The notes beneath the pieces were generated by a model. It saw only the letters and a program-made list of their open reading frames with translations. It was not told where the DNA came from and did not search any database. This document shows, piece by piece, positions 35,840-44,170 of a DNA stretch of 64,000 nucleotides (within the stretch, counting starts at the first letter, position 1; every line of letters begins with the position of its first letter). A program made the position numbers and the translations under genes. The stretch comes from Kribbella solani. Its GTDB lineage: Bacteria; Actinomycetota; Actinomycetes; Propionibacteriales; Kribbellaceae. The stretch covers positions 7,254,001 to 7,318,000 of the forward strand of contig NZ_JACHNF010000001.1 in NCBI RefSeq assembly GCF_014205295.1. Direction: 5' to 3'.

Positions 35840-36295
35840 ATGGCCGGGGACGAGATCCACTGGGTGCTGGTGTCGCGGATCACCGGGGTGGGCGCGGTCG
35901 CTGTGTACGGGAGCGCGGGCACGATGATCTTGTCCGGACCGGTGATGCTGGGCGCCACCTTGCTGGCCGGGGCGGACATGCTGGTGATGGGGATCATCTT
36001 CACGGTCCTGATGCTTCCGCTCGGCCTCGCGCTCTGGGCGAACACCTCGGTCGAACGGGAGCAGAACCGGCAGCTTGACGCGTTCGGTGTGCCGGCGATC
36101 GCGGAAGTCACCGGGCTGGGCGAATGGGACGACGGCGAATCAGCCGGGATCACCCTCGAACTCCGGGTCAGCGGCACCGGCTTCCCAGCCTTCGAGACAA
36201 CCTGGAAGCGTTCAGCGTCTCAGGACCTGAGAGTGGGCACGCGGGTCACCGCCGTCGTCGAGCCGGGCATCGGCCTCTGCCGCGTCGACCTGTGA
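35840..36295 (+). CDS. Membrane protein with the same beta module
   Basis: 151 residues: two hydrophobic helices (about 12-40 and 45-68: TMILSGPVMLGATLLAGADM; MGIIFTVLMLPLGLALWA) and a C-terminal cytosolic beta module (VPAIAEVTGLGEWDDGES, ..ELRVSGTGFPAF, RVGTRVTAVVEPG) that lines up with the module in the preceding gene. Ends 81 bases before the convergent WYL gene stop. Function unknown; probably cotranscribed with 35390-35809. Confidence 0.65.
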   Translation: MAGDEIHWVLVSRITGVGAVAVYGSAGTMILSGPVMLGATLLAGADMLVMGIIFTVLMLPLGLALWANTSVEREQNRQLDAFGVPAIAEVTGLGEWDDGESAGITLELRVSGTGFPAFETTWKRSASQDLRVGTRVTAVVEPGIGLCRVDL

Positions 36296-36376
36296 TCGGT
36301 CGGCGTGCCTGTGATCAGCTAGCGCGGCCGGTGATGAGTCGGCGGGGCTTGCGATCAGGCGGCGCGGACTGGGGTG

Positions 36377-37474
36377 TCAGTGCGAGTTGGCGATCTGGTC
36401 GGCGGCGTTGTGGACGAGGGTGATCAGTTCGGGTGGGGAGATCACCTGGGCGGCGCCGGCTTGAGCCAGGACGGCGGCGCAGGCTTCGTGCGGGTTCTCC
36501 AGGTCGGCGTGTACGAGCCAGCAGCCGTCTTCGGTGGGGATGACCGGGTGTGTGGCGCGGAAGCGGCGGAGGGCGTGGTCGCGGACCTTGAGGACCATCG
36601 GGTAGGAGGGGCGGGAGGCTTGGAACTCCCGCTGCGACTGGAGCCAGTACGCGGCGAGGTCGAAGCCGGGCGGGCGGGTGAAGGGGCGGTCGGTGGAGGC
36701 GGCGGAGGTCAGGCGGGAGAGGCGATAGGTCCGGAGCCGGCCGTCGGTGCGGGCGGCGACGAGATACCAGGTACGGCTCTTGGCGACGAGCCCCAACGGC
36801 AAGACGGCAAACGGCCCACGGCCGGACGCTGACGGTGCGGGCGGCGTGGGCGGCGTGACGCCGGCCGGCAGGGACGGAGGGGTGCTGTCGGCGGTCGGCA
36901 GGGACAGCGGGGCGCTGCCAGCGGTCGGCAAGGACGGAGGGGTGTCGGCGGTCGACGGCGTTGGAGGGGTGTTGTCGGCTGCTGGCTGGGGGTTTTCGCC
37001 GTAGGTGATTTCCAGTTGGTGTTCTTGCCAGACGGCTTCGCGGCAGAGGGACAGCCAGCGGGGTGTCTCCCGGTGGTCGTCCCAGCCGGCGTGGTCGATC
37101 AGCAGGCGTTGACGCGCGTACTCGGCCTCGCGACGTACGCCCTCCGGCAACGACGCGATCAGCTTCGTGACAGCGAGTTCGCTGGACGCATCCAGCCCCA
37201 GATCAGCCAGTACGTGCGCGGTCGCACCGACGAACACCGACATGACCTCGGACGGCGTGAGCCCGGTCAACCGGCTGCGGTAGTCGGGCAGCAGCGCCCA
37301 CCCACCGCCCCGCCCGCGGATCGAATAGACCGGAACACCAGCCAGACTGAGCGATTCAAGGTCCCGCTGAATCGTCCGCGGCGACACCTCCAGCGCGGCC
37401 GCGAGCTGCGTGACCGTGGACTGGCCACGGGTCTGCAGATGCAGCAACAGGCGGAGGAGCCGTTCGGCGCGCAT
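36377..37474 (-). CDS. HTH/WYL-domain transcription regulator with a proline-rich insert
   Basis: 365 residues from ATG 37474. N-terminal HTH_11 (RAERLLRLLLHLQTRGQSTVTQLAAALEVSPRTIQRDLESLSLAGVPVY), then WYL region (RTWYLVAARTDGRLRTYRLSRL), and a C-terminal WCX extension. Between the linker and the WYL strand is an unusual segment of about 60 residues with repeated (A/G)(D/S)(S)TPPSLPT units at 36838-36975. WYL proteins respond to nucleic-acid fragments or nucleotides and often control DNA damage or defence genes. Divergent ancestrally from the ABC exporter at 39618, now separated from it by the inserted cassette. Confidence 0.85.
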   Translation of the reverse strand: MRAERLLRLLLHLQTRGQSTVTQLAAALEVSPRTIQRDLESLSLAGVPVYSIRGRGGGWALLPDYRSRLTGLTPSEVMSVFVGATAHVLADLGLDASSELAVTKLIASLPEGVRREAEYARQRLLIDHAGWDDHRETPRWLSLCREAVWQEHQLEITYGENPQPAADNTPPTPSTADTPPSLPTAGSAPLSLPTADSTPPSLPAGVTPPTPPAPSASGRGPFAVLPLGLVAKSRTWYLVAARTDGRLRTYRLSRLTSAASTDRPFTRPPGFDLAAYWLQSQREFQASRPSYPMVLKVRDHALRRFRATHPVIPTEDGCWLVHADLENPHEACAAVLAQAGAAQVISPPELITLVHNAADQIANSH

Positions 37475-37558
37475 CCTTCGACTATCGCAGAAAAACAAGC
37501 CATCAGCTGGCGTCTTTTGTTCTTGCGGTCGGTCGCACGACCCGCAGCCCAGGTGCGT
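37433..37558. repeat. Left copy of a ~120-bp direct repeat
   Basis: This stretch (the first ~40 bases of the WYL gene plus its upstream region) recurs at 39525-39638. Over the aligned 114 positions there are 10 mismatches (about 91% identity) and 12 gap positions, one of them a 10-base deletion in the right copy. The shared core includes CAAGCCATCAGCTGGCGTCT. It brackets the TetR/FAD-monooxygenase cassette. Confidence 0.85.
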
Positions 37559-37570
37559 GCCGTCGTGGAG

Positions 37571-38173
37571 TCAGCGGGGACTGTCTGTGATGAGCGCGGA
37601 CGTGTCCGCGAGGAAGTCGGCGGTGCTGTAGCGGTCGAGGAGCGAGGTCTGCAGGATGTGGGCGTAGATCAGGTTCAGCATGACCCGTGCCTGCCGGGGC
37701 GCCTGGGTGTGGGCCTGTCGCGGGTCGAGTCCGCCTCCGGTGGAGAGCCAGCGGGTGGCGTATTCGCGGACGAACTCGAACGCGACGGTGTAGACCTCGT
37801 TCGCGGCCGCGCGGACGGTCGGGTTGGTGACCGCCTCGGCCCAGACCTGCACGATGAAGCCGGTTGGCATCTCCGCTTGCGCGATCTGTTCGGTGATCAG
37901 CGTTATGAGGCGTGCAGGAGCGGGGAGCGGGTCAGACTCCAGGAGTCCTTCCAGGCCGATGAATACGCCGCCGACGGTCGTGCGAGCGACGTGGGCGATG
38001 ATCTCGTCCTTGCTCGCGAAGTGGGTGTAGATCGCCCCGGAGGACAGGCCTGAGCCGTCGACGATGTTCGCCATCGAGGTCGAGTGGATGCCGCGCACCG
38101 CGAACTGCTCCAGCGCCGCGCGCGCGATCTGCTCGCGCCGCGCCTGCCGCCGCGACTCGCTGATCTTCGGCAT
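37571..38173 (-). CDS. TetR-family regulator of the FAD monooxygenase
   Basis: 200 residues from ATG 38173 (MPKISESRRQARREQIARAALEQF...), which has GGGAG 8 bases upstream; an ATG at 38188 adds five residues. HTH: ARAALEQFAVRGIHSTSMANIVDGSGLSSGAIYTHFASKDEII. C-terminal helical ligand domain. Divergent from the monooxygenase; an 8-bp palindrome GAACGTTC with flanking AACG (38197-38207) lies between them. Part of the cassette flanked by direct repeats. Confidence 0.88.
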   Translation of the reverse strand: MPKISESRRQARREQIARAALEQFAVRGIHSTSMANIVDGSGLSSGAIYTHFASKDEIIAHVARTTVGGVFIGLEGLLESDPLPAPARLITLITEQIAQAEMPTGFIVQVWAEAVTNPTVRAAANEVYTVAFEFVREYATRWLSTGGGLDPRQAHTQAPRQARVMLNLIYAHILQTSLLDRYSTADFLADTSALITDSPR

Positions 38174-38196
38174 CGCCGGCACTCCCATCCCAACAG

Positions 38197-38208
38197 AACG
38201 AACGTTCC
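38197..38208. promoter_or_regulatory. Candidate TetR operator
   Basis: GAACGAACGTTC contains the palindrome GAACGTTC (38200-38207) just upstream of the TetR start and about 100 bases before the monooxygenase ATG. Small AACG/CGTT palindromes are typical of TetR sites; placement suggests autoregulation. Confidence 0.4.
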
Positions 38209-38305
38209 CGCAGCATGCTCGGAAACATCCCTGGCCTTGACTTTCCCGGTGCAGAGAACGCTACCATAAAGAGCGATCATTCGGGTTTTTTGAGGCGAGG
38301 GGTTC

Positions 38306-39514
38306 ATGGACGTGAACCAGACCGAAGAGGCTGTGGACTGCGTAGTGGTGGGTGGTGGCCCGGCCGGAATGATGGCGGGCCTGCTGATGGCACGCCAAGG
38401 TGTTCGAGTGCGAGTTCTCGAGAAGCATCCCGACTTTCTCAGAGATTTCCGGGGCGATACGATCCATCCCTCCACGCTGCGGATCATGGACGAACTCGGC
38501 ATCATCGAGCGATTCCTCGAGATTCCGCACCACCGCATGAAGACCGTCGCCGTCTCTTCTCCGGACGGGGAGTCGGTGTTCGCGGATTTCTCGCTGCTTC
38601 CCGAGCCGTACAACTATGTGGCGTTCATGCCGCAGTGGGATTTCCTCGACTTCCTCGCGAACGAGGCTCAGGCCTACCCATCGTTCGAGTTGACCCGAGA
38701 AGCCGAGGTGACCGAGCTGGTTGTCAAAGGCAACCAAGCACGCGGAGTCCGCTACGCCACCCCGCGGGGCGAGCAGACCCTGCCCGCTCGCCTGGTCATC
38801 GGTGCGGACGGTCGTCACTCCACCGTGCGCACCCTCGCGTGGCTTGCCCCGACCGAGAACGACGCTCCCATGGACGTGCTCTGGTTCAGGATCAGCCGTG
38901 CGGAAGACGACCAGGTGCCGTTCGTCAGCGTCGGATCAGGGTTCACCATCGTCGCCGTAAACCGCGGAGCGTACTGGCAAGTGGCCTACTGCATCCCCAA
39001 GGGCGAGTACGACCACTTGCGCGGCTATCCCATCGACATCGTTGCCGACCGTATCCGCCAAGCCATTCCGGTCCTGGCGGAACGATTCACGCGAGAGATC
39101 TCCGGCTGGGACGACCTCAAACTCCTCAGCGTCTCGGTCAACCACCTGCGACGCTGGCATCGCCCAGGCCTGCTCTGCATCGGAGACGCCGCACACGCCA
39201 TGTCGCCCGCCGGCGGCGTCGGCATCAACCTGGCGATACAGGACGCGGTAGCGGCCGCGCGAATCCTTGGCCCTGGCCTGGCGGCGGGCAAGACTCCCAC
39301 GGAGACGTTGCTGAAACGAGTGCAGAAACGGCGAGAGCAACCGGCACGCATCATCCAAACCGGCCAGGTGAAGATCCTTGCCGACCTGTACCCGAAACAC
39401 CTCGACGACACCTACAACACCCCTATGGCCGCGAGAATTGTGCGCCGCTCGCGCCTGCTGCAGAAGATCCTCGCCCGAGTCATCGGAATAGGTCTGCGGC
39501 CGGAGCACGTCTGA
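38306..39514 (+). CDS. FAD-dependent aromatic monooxygenase (PHBH family)
   Basis: 402 residues with all three FAD_binding_3 motifs: GxGxxG VVVGGGPAGMMAGLL (13-27), DG motif VIGADGRHSTVR (about 159-170) and GD motif LLCIGDAAHAMSPAGGVGINLAIQDA (about 290). Hydroxylates aromatic rings or inactivates drugs (tetracycline- and rifamycin-modifying enzymes share this fold) with NAD(P)H and O2. Substrate unknown; with its divergent TetR it looks like a xenobiotic response unit. Upstream, 38221-38305, AT-rich for this genome, probably promoter. Confidence 0.9.
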   Translation: MDVNQTEEAVDCVVVGGGPAGMMAGLLMARQGVRVRVLEKHPDFLRDFRGDTIHPSTLRIMDELGIIERFLEIPHHRMKTVAVSSPDGESVFADFSLLPEPYNYVAFMPQWDFLDFLANEAQAYPSFELTREAEVTELVVKGNQARGVRYATPRGEQTLPARLVIGADGRHSTVRTLAWLAPTENDAPMDVLWFRISRAEDDQVPFVSVGSGFTIVAVNRGAYWQVAYCIPKGEYDHLRGYPIDIVADRIRQAIPVLAERFTREISGWDDLKLLSVSVNHLRRWHRPGLLCIGDAAHAMSPAGGVGINLAIQDAVAAARILGPGLAAGKTPTETLLKRVQKRREQPARIIQTGQVKILADLYPKHLDDTYNTPMAARIVRRSRLLQKILARVIGIGLRPEHV

Positions 39515-39524
39515 CGCGACAAGT

Positions 39525-39638
39525 CCGCAGCTGCAGCAGCAGGCGGAGGCGCGCATCCTTCGACTGGCGCAGAAAACAAGCCATCAGCTGGCGTCTTTTG
39601 TTCCTACGGTCGGTCGCATGACTGCAGTCCAGGTGCGT
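39525..39638. repeat. Right copy of the ~120-bp direct repeat
   Basis: Repeats 37433-37558. It contains a broken fragment of the WYL gene 5' end (ATGCGCGCC on the minus strand, then a 10-base loss) and continues through the start codon of the ABC ATPase gene. In the left copy that start codon reads ACG. The pattern shows that the ancestral WYL-ABC intergenic region was duplicated around the cassette. Confidence 0.85.
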
Positions 39639-40592
39639 AACCTCTCGATGTCCTATCAGGCCCCGGTCCGCAAAGGCGGATTACGGGCCGCGCTCGGTTC
39701 GCTCGTGCGCCGTGAGTACAAGACGGTGCAGGCACTCGACCAGGTGTCGTTCACGATCGCGCCCGGCGAGGTGGCCGGTTTCATCGGGCCGAATGGTGCC
39801 GGCAAGACCACGACGATGAAGATCCTGTCGGGCATCCTGCATCCCACCGGCGGCGAGGTCGAGGTGCTTGCCGCGACGCCATGGCACCGGCGCGCGGCGT
39901 TTCTGAAGCGGATCGCGTTCGTGCGTGGCAGTCAGCCGGTCGGTGGTTCGCAGGAGCTGACGGTGATGGATTCGCTGGAGTATCAACGGATCCTGTACGA
40001 CGTACCACGTCCGGCTTTCCGTCGTACGCTAGCCGAACTCGAGGTGCTGCTCGACCTGGATCCCCTGCTGGAGCGGCAACTTCGCGCCCTCAGCCTCGGC
40101 GAACGAATGCGGGTCGGTCTCGCGATGGCGCTGATCTACCGCCCCGAAGTGCTGTTCTTGGACGAACCAACGATCGGTCTCGATGTCAGCGCGGCGAGTC
40201 AGATCCGCGAGTTCGTCGCGGAGTACGTCGAGCAGACCGGCGCGACCGTGCTCCTGACCAGCCACTACATGGCCGATGTCGCATCGCTGTGTCCGCGGTT
40301 GATCCTGATCGATCACGGCCGGGTCGCGTACGACGGGCCGCTGGCGGAACTGTCCACGCGCCTGTCGCCGTACAAGCTGATCCGGATCTCGGCGCGTGGC
40401 GCGGCGAACCCGGAGCAGTTCGGGGAGGTGGTCGAGAAGTCCGACGGGCAATGGGTTCTGCGCGTACCGCGTGACGAGGTGGCCGGTACGACGGCGCGGT
40501 TGCTGCAGGCGCTAGAAGTCGTGGATCTCGCGGTCGAAGAACCGCCGCTGGAGAAGGTCATCGACCAGGCGTACCGGGAAGGTCTGCGATGA
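39618..40592 (+). CDS. ABC-2 exporter ATP-binding protein
   Basis: 324 residues. Walker A IGPNGAGKTTTMK (about 56-68), signature LSLGERMRVGLAMAL, Walker B EVLFLDEPTIGLD, switch LLTSHYMADV, and a C-terminal extension. Most similar in layout to the DUF990-type ABC-2 exporter ATPases, where the ATPase gene is followed by two unequal permeases, as here. Overlaps the first permease by four bases. Substrate unknown; its start lies in the right direct repeat, whose promoter may be split from the WYL regulator by the cassette. Confidence 0.9.
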   Translation: MTAVQVRNLSMSYQAPVRKGGLRAALGSLVRREYKTVQALDQVSFTIAPGEVAGFIGPNGAGKTTTMKILSGILHPTGGEVEVLAATPWHRRAAFLKRIAFVRGSQPVGGSQELTVMDSLEYQRILYDVPRPAFRRTLAELEVLLDLDPLLERQLRALSLGERMRVGLAMALIYRPEVLFLDEPTIGLDVSAASQIREFVAEYVEQTGATVLLTSHYMADVASLCPRLILIDHGRVAYDGPLAELSTRLSPYKLIRISARGAANPEQFGEVVEKSDGQWVLRVPRDEVAGTTARLLQALEVVDLAVEEPPLEKVIDQAYREGLR

Positions 40593-41344
40593 GAACCGCG
40601 GTATTGCTGGGTTTCCGGCTCCGGCAGGAGGTGCTGGCGTGGTCAGGCGCGTGGTGGTTCCTGGCGACCCTCACCGTGCAGGCAGTGGTGGCGCCGCTGA
40701 TCGGACTGTTCGTCTGGTCCGCCGTTTACCCGGATGATCCGGCGATCGCGCGGTACTACATCGTGGTCATCCTGGTCACCTTGATGACCGAGTCGTTCGA
40801 GCAGCACACGTTCTCCAATCAGATCTACGACGGTACGCTCAGCCACGAACTGCTCCGCCCACAGCCGGTCGTGATCGGCGTGATCGGGATGAATCTCGCG
40901 ACGCGGATCTGGCTGACCTTCCTCGGTGCACCGGTCGTCGTACTGGCCGGGATTTCGCTGCGCGCCGGCTTCGACTGGGCGGCGGTGTTGCGGAGCGCGC
41001 CGTACATCGTGCCGGCCGGAGTGCTGGTTTTCCTGTGGACCTTCCTGCTGTCGCTGACCGCGTTCTGGACCGACAAGGTGCATTCGATCGTCGGGTTCGG
41101 CAGCCAGCTGATCTTCCTGCTCGGCGGCACTGCGGCCCCGATCGCGCTACTGCCGGAAGCCTGGCGGCGCGTTGCCGAAGTCCTGCCGTTCTACGGCATG
41201 ATCGGTCTCCCCGCCGACCTGGCCGCGGGCACCCGCTCGACGGGGTCGCTCGGCTACCAACTCGCCTGGATCGCGGTCCTTGGTTCAGCCGTCACGATCA
41301 GTTGGCGAATTGGCGTACGCAGGTACACGGCGGTGGGATCATGA
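40589..41344 (+). CDS. ABC-2 family permease (first)
   Basis: 251 residues with six predicted membrane spans (e.g. WFLATLTVQAVVAPLIGLFVW, LVFLWTFLLSLTAFW) and ABC-2 features: an amphipathic coupling segment NQIYDGTLSHELLRPQPVV and ..KVHSIVGFGSQLIFLLGG. ATGA overlap with both neighbours. Forms the membrane channel with the next protein. Confidence 0.85.
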   Translation: MRTAVLLGFRLRQEVLAWSGAWWFLATLTVQAVVAPLIGLFVWSAVYPDDPAIARYYIVVILVTLMTESFEQHTFSNQIYDGTLSHELLRPQPVVIGVIGMNLATRIWLTFLGAPVVVLAGISLRAGFDWAAVLRSAPYIVPAGVLVFLWTFLLSLTAFWTDKVHSIVGFGSQLIFLLGGTAAPIALLPEAWRRVAEVLPFYGMIGLPADLAAGTRSTGSLGYQLAWIAVLGSAVTISWRIGVRRYTAVGS

Positions 41345-42126
41345 AGCTGCTTCGCCTGGTGGGTGTGGGTTTCTCGATGGCGCTCCGCCGGAGCGTGGCG
41401 TTCCGGATCAATCTGTTCTTCGACGTTCTGCTCGCGTTCACCGGTCTCGGTACGGCGATCGCCGCGGTGCTGATCGTGTTCACCCGCGCGGACAGTCTGG
41501 CCGGGTGGTCGAAGGCGGAGTTCCTGGTGCTGATCGGGACGTACCAGTTGATCACCGGGCTGCGGGCGACGTTCGTCGATCCGAACCTGGCGTGGTTCCC
41601 GGAAACCGGGATCCGGAACGGGAAGCTCGACGGCTATTTGTTGCAGCCGGCATCGAGTCTGTTCCTGGCGAGCCTGTCGCTGTCGTCGCCGTTGGCGCTG
41701 ATCCAGTTCGTACTCGGCGGGGTCGTACTGGGCTGGGGGATCGGGGCCACGGACCGGCCGCCGAGCCTGGCCGGCGTACTCAGCTGGCTGGTGCTGGTCG
41801 TCGCCGGGCTCGTGGTGACGTGGGCGTTGAGCGTGCTGCTGGCGTGCCTGGCCTTCTGGGCGCCGAAGTTGCAGCTCGACGTGTTCTACCACTCCGCCTG
41901 GCAGCTCGGTCGGTACCCGACGGATGTGTTCACTCGCCCGATCCGGGTGTTACTGACGTACGTCTTCCCGATGGCCCTGATCGCGTCCATCCCATCCGCC
42001 GCACTGCTCCGCGGCCCGCGGTTGGCGCCCGTACTGGCAGGGGTGGCTGCCGCTGGCGGAACTGCCGCCCTGGCGGCACTGGCCTGGCGCGCCGGCCTCA
42101 AGCGCTACACCGGCGCCACCTCATGA
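41341..42126 (+). CDS. ABC-2 family permease (second)
   Basis: 261 residues from ATG 41341. Coupling-helix motif ETGIRNGKLDGYLLQPASSLF parallels the corresponding segment of the first permease, and DVFYHSAWQLGRYPTDVFTRPIRVLLTYVFP is the DUF990/ABC-2_6 family signature. Six membrane spans. Ends 12 bases before the convergent phosphotransferase gene stop. Confidence 0.87.
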   Translation: MKLLRLVGVGFSMALRRSVAFRINLFFDVLLAFTGLGTAIAAVLIVFTRADSLAGWSKAEFLVLIGTYQLITGLRATFVDPNLAWFPETGIRNGKLDGYLLQPASSLFLASLSLSSPLALIQFVLGGVVLGWGIGATDRPPSLAGVLSWLVLVVAGLVVTWALSVLLACLAFWAPKLQLDVFYHSAWQLGRYPTDVFTRPIRVLLTYVFPMALIASIPSAALLRGPRLAPVLAGVAAAGGTAALAALAWRAGLKRYTGATS

Positions 42127-42138
42127 TCGGCCTGACGA

Positions 42139-43050
42139 CTAGGCGTCGAGTAGCGCGGTGAGGGTGTGGTGGGCGGTGCGGGACATCACGGGGTTGGTGT
42201 CGACGTAGTACCAGAGGCAGCCGATGGCCTGGGCGAAGGACCAGGCCATGCCGCGGCGCCACTCGGCGTCGTCACTGCCCAGCGCTTCCCGGAACGCCTT
42301 CCGCGCGGTCGGGTCGAGCAGGTTCCAGGCCGGCTGAAGATCCATCGCGGGGTCGGCGACGGCGAACCCGCCGACGTCGATCACCGCGGCCAACCGCCCG
42401 TCCGCGACAAGCAGGTTGCCGGGCATCAGGTCGCGGTGCGTCCACACGTCCGGTTCGGTACGCGGCGCCGTACGCAACTCGGCCCACAATCGCGCCAGCG
42501 CGTCGATGTCGATCATGCCGCGGCTCTTCTCAAGCCCCTCGGCGACGTACGTGTCCTGGGACGTCAGCGTGCCGCCCCGCCACGACCCGGTGAACACGCG
42601 CCCTTCGGTCGGCTCGGCACGCAACGCCAGTACGAAGCGCGCCAGGTCCTCGGCGAAAGCGGTCGACCCGGAGACCTCCGCGTCGTACGCGATCGTGCCC
42701 GGCAACCAGCTGTACACCGCCCAGGGCAGCGGATACCCGGCACCCGGCGCACCGATCGCGACAGGCTCCGGCGTCGGGTACGGCGAGATCGCCCGCAGCC
42801 GGCGCGCCGCGGTTGCCTCGTCATCCAGCTCCGCGCGGATCTCCGCCGGATCGCCCGGCAGAATCGGGAACCGGGCCACCAGCTCAGCGCCGATCCGGAA
42901 CAGTGCGTTCACCGTCCCGTGCGAAGGCACCGCCCGCACCGCGAGCCCACTCCACGCCGGGAACTGCTCGCTGATCAACTCCGAGACCAGCCCGACACTG
43001 ACATCCAACTGCCCGGCATGCATCACCCGCCAAGTATCCGCGGCTCCCAA
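42139..43050 (-). CDS. Aminoglycoside phosphotransferase-like kinase
   Basis: 303 residues (start GTG/ATG 43050 or ATG 43023, MHAGQLDVS). APH/choline kinase fold: VNALFRIGAELVARFPILPGD for nucleotide binding, catalytic THRDLMPGNLLVADGR (Brenner HxDxxxxN, His/Asp/Asn intact), and DVGGFAVADPAMDLQPAW in place of the DFG-like IDWG. Closest in character to streptomycin/macrolide-type phosphotransferases. Whether it inactivates an antibiotic or phosphorylates a small metabolite cannot be told from sequence. Confidence 0.82.
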   Translation of the reverse strand: MGAADTWRVMHAGQLDVSVGLVSELISEQFPAWSGLAVRAVPSHGTVNALFRIGAELVARFPILPGDPAEIRAELDDEATAARRLRAISPYPTPEPVAIGAPGAGYPLPWAVYSWLPGTIAYDAEVSGSTAFAEDLARFVLALRAEPTEGRVFTGSWRGGTLTSQDTYVAEGLEKSRGMIDIDALARLWAELRTAPRTEPDVWTHRDLMPGNLLVADGRLAAVIDVGGFAVADPAMDLQPAWNLLDPTARKAFREALGSDDAEWRRGMAWSFAQAIGCLWYYVDTNPVMSRTAHHTLTALLDA

Positions 43051-43081
43051 CCCGTCCGCATGCCAATTACCGCCGCGGGTC

Positions 43082-43732
43082 TCAGTGGGTGGCGAGCGGG
43101 CGGGCGCGTTCGGTGGCGAGACGGATGGCGAAGACCGCCAGGGCGGTGCCGGTCAGGTAGCGGTGGACGCGGAGCCAGGTCGGGCGGCGGGAGAGGAAGC
43201 CGGCGATCGAGCCGGCGGTGATCACGAAGACCGCGTTCACCGCGACGCCGACGGCGAGCTGGACGAAGCCGAGGATCAGGCTCTGGCTGCCGAGGTGCCC
43301 ACGGGACGGATCCAGGAACTGTGGCAGCAGCGAGATGTAGAGAATCGCGATCTTCGGGTTCAGCAGGCAGGTGAGCAGGCCCATGCCGAACAGTTTGCGG
43401 GGCCGGTCGGGCGCCAGCTCCTGGGTCGCGAACACCGAACTGCCGCCGGGACGGAACGCGTTCCAGGCGAGCCAGAGCAGGTACGCGGCGCCGATCAGCT
43501 TCAGCGTCAGGTAGATTTCCGGAACCAGCGCGAACAGCGTGGCCAGCCCGGCGCTGGCCGCGAGCAGGTACACGAAGAAGCCGAGGCCGACCCCCGCCAG
43601 CGAGACCAGCCCGGCCCGGCGGCCCTGGGCGATCGAGCGGGAGACCAGGTAGATCATGTTCGGCCCGGGCGTGATCACCAGGCCGAGCTCGACCAGCGCG
43701 ATCCCGAGCATTGCCTCACCGCTGACCAGCAT
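43082..43732 (-). CDS. LysE/RhtB-family amino acid exporter
   Basis: 216 residues, six spans. LysE motif ITPGPNMIYLVSRSIAQGRRAGLVSLAGVGLGFFVYLL (about 20-57), ..LKLIGAAYLLWLAWNAFRPG, and NPKIAILYISLLPQF. Exports amino acids or small homologues by proton exchange. The preceding 160 bases (43733-43891) contain its promoter and that of the divergent DUF5302 gene; nothing more is recognisable. Confidence 0.9.
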   Translation of the reverse strand: MLVSGEAMLGIALVELGLVITPGPNMIYLVSRSIAQGRRAGLVSLAGVGLGFFVYLLAASAGLATLFALVPEIYLTLKLIGAAYLLWLAWNAFRPGGSSVFATQELAPDRPRKLFGMGLLTCLLNPKIAILYISLLPQFLDPSRGHLGSQSLILGFVQLAVGVAVNAVFVITAGSIAGFLSRRPTWLRVHRYLTGTALAVFAIRLATERARPLATH

Positions 43733-43891
43733 TTCGTGTCCCTCTCTCGGTTCCGTTCCGGGCGTACGCCGAACCTAACAGCGGGACGCGTACGTCCGCG
43801 GAGGTTTTCACGGACGGAGATTTCGGTCGCGGCGGTACTGACTCTCGGTTAGCGTGGGTGCGTACGCCTGACGGTTTGTGAAGGAGACGGT

Positions 43892-44068
43892 ATGAGCGAC
43901 AAGTCCAGCGAGCCGGCGGACGATCTGCAGAAGAAGTTTCGGGAAGCGCTGGAGAAGAAGAACGCCGGCAACCACGCGCACCCGGGCCGCGGCGTCCGCG
44001 GTCAGGGCGTCGGCGAAGCGCACAACGACAAGCAGAAGCGCCAGTTCCGGCGCAAGTCCGGCAGCTGA
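43892..44068 (+). CDS. DUF5302 small protein
   Basis: 58 residues: MSDKSSEPADDLQKKFREALEKKNA followed by GNHAHPGRGVRGQGVGEAHNDKQKRQFRRKSG. This layout, a short acidic/helical start and a G/H-rich basic tail, is that of DUF5302, common in actinobacteria. AAGGAGA upstream (43881-43887) is a strong ribosome-binding site. Probably an abundant small protein; function unknown. Followed by a strong terminator. Confidence 0.85.
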   Translation: MSDKSSEPADDLQKKFREALEKKNAGNHAHPGRGVRGQGVGEAHNDKQKRQFRRKSGS

Positions 44069-44094
44069 GAACCGCCACTGTCCATCCATCCACT

Positions 44095-44128
44095 GAGCCC
44101 CGGGTCGCCGCCCGGGGCTCGACCTTTT
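44095..44128 (+). terminator. Rho-independent terminator after the DUF5302 gene
   Basis: GAGCCCCGGG (44095-44104), loop TCGCCG, CCCGGGGCTC (44111-44120): perfect 10-bp GC-rich stem, followed by GACCTTTT (44121-44128). It lies 26 bases past the stop and also before the 3' end of the convergent methyltransferase gene. Confidence 0.9.
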
Positions 44129-44170
44129 CCGGCGGCCCTTCGGCCGGAACCGTGAGTGCTTCCGGTCGAC

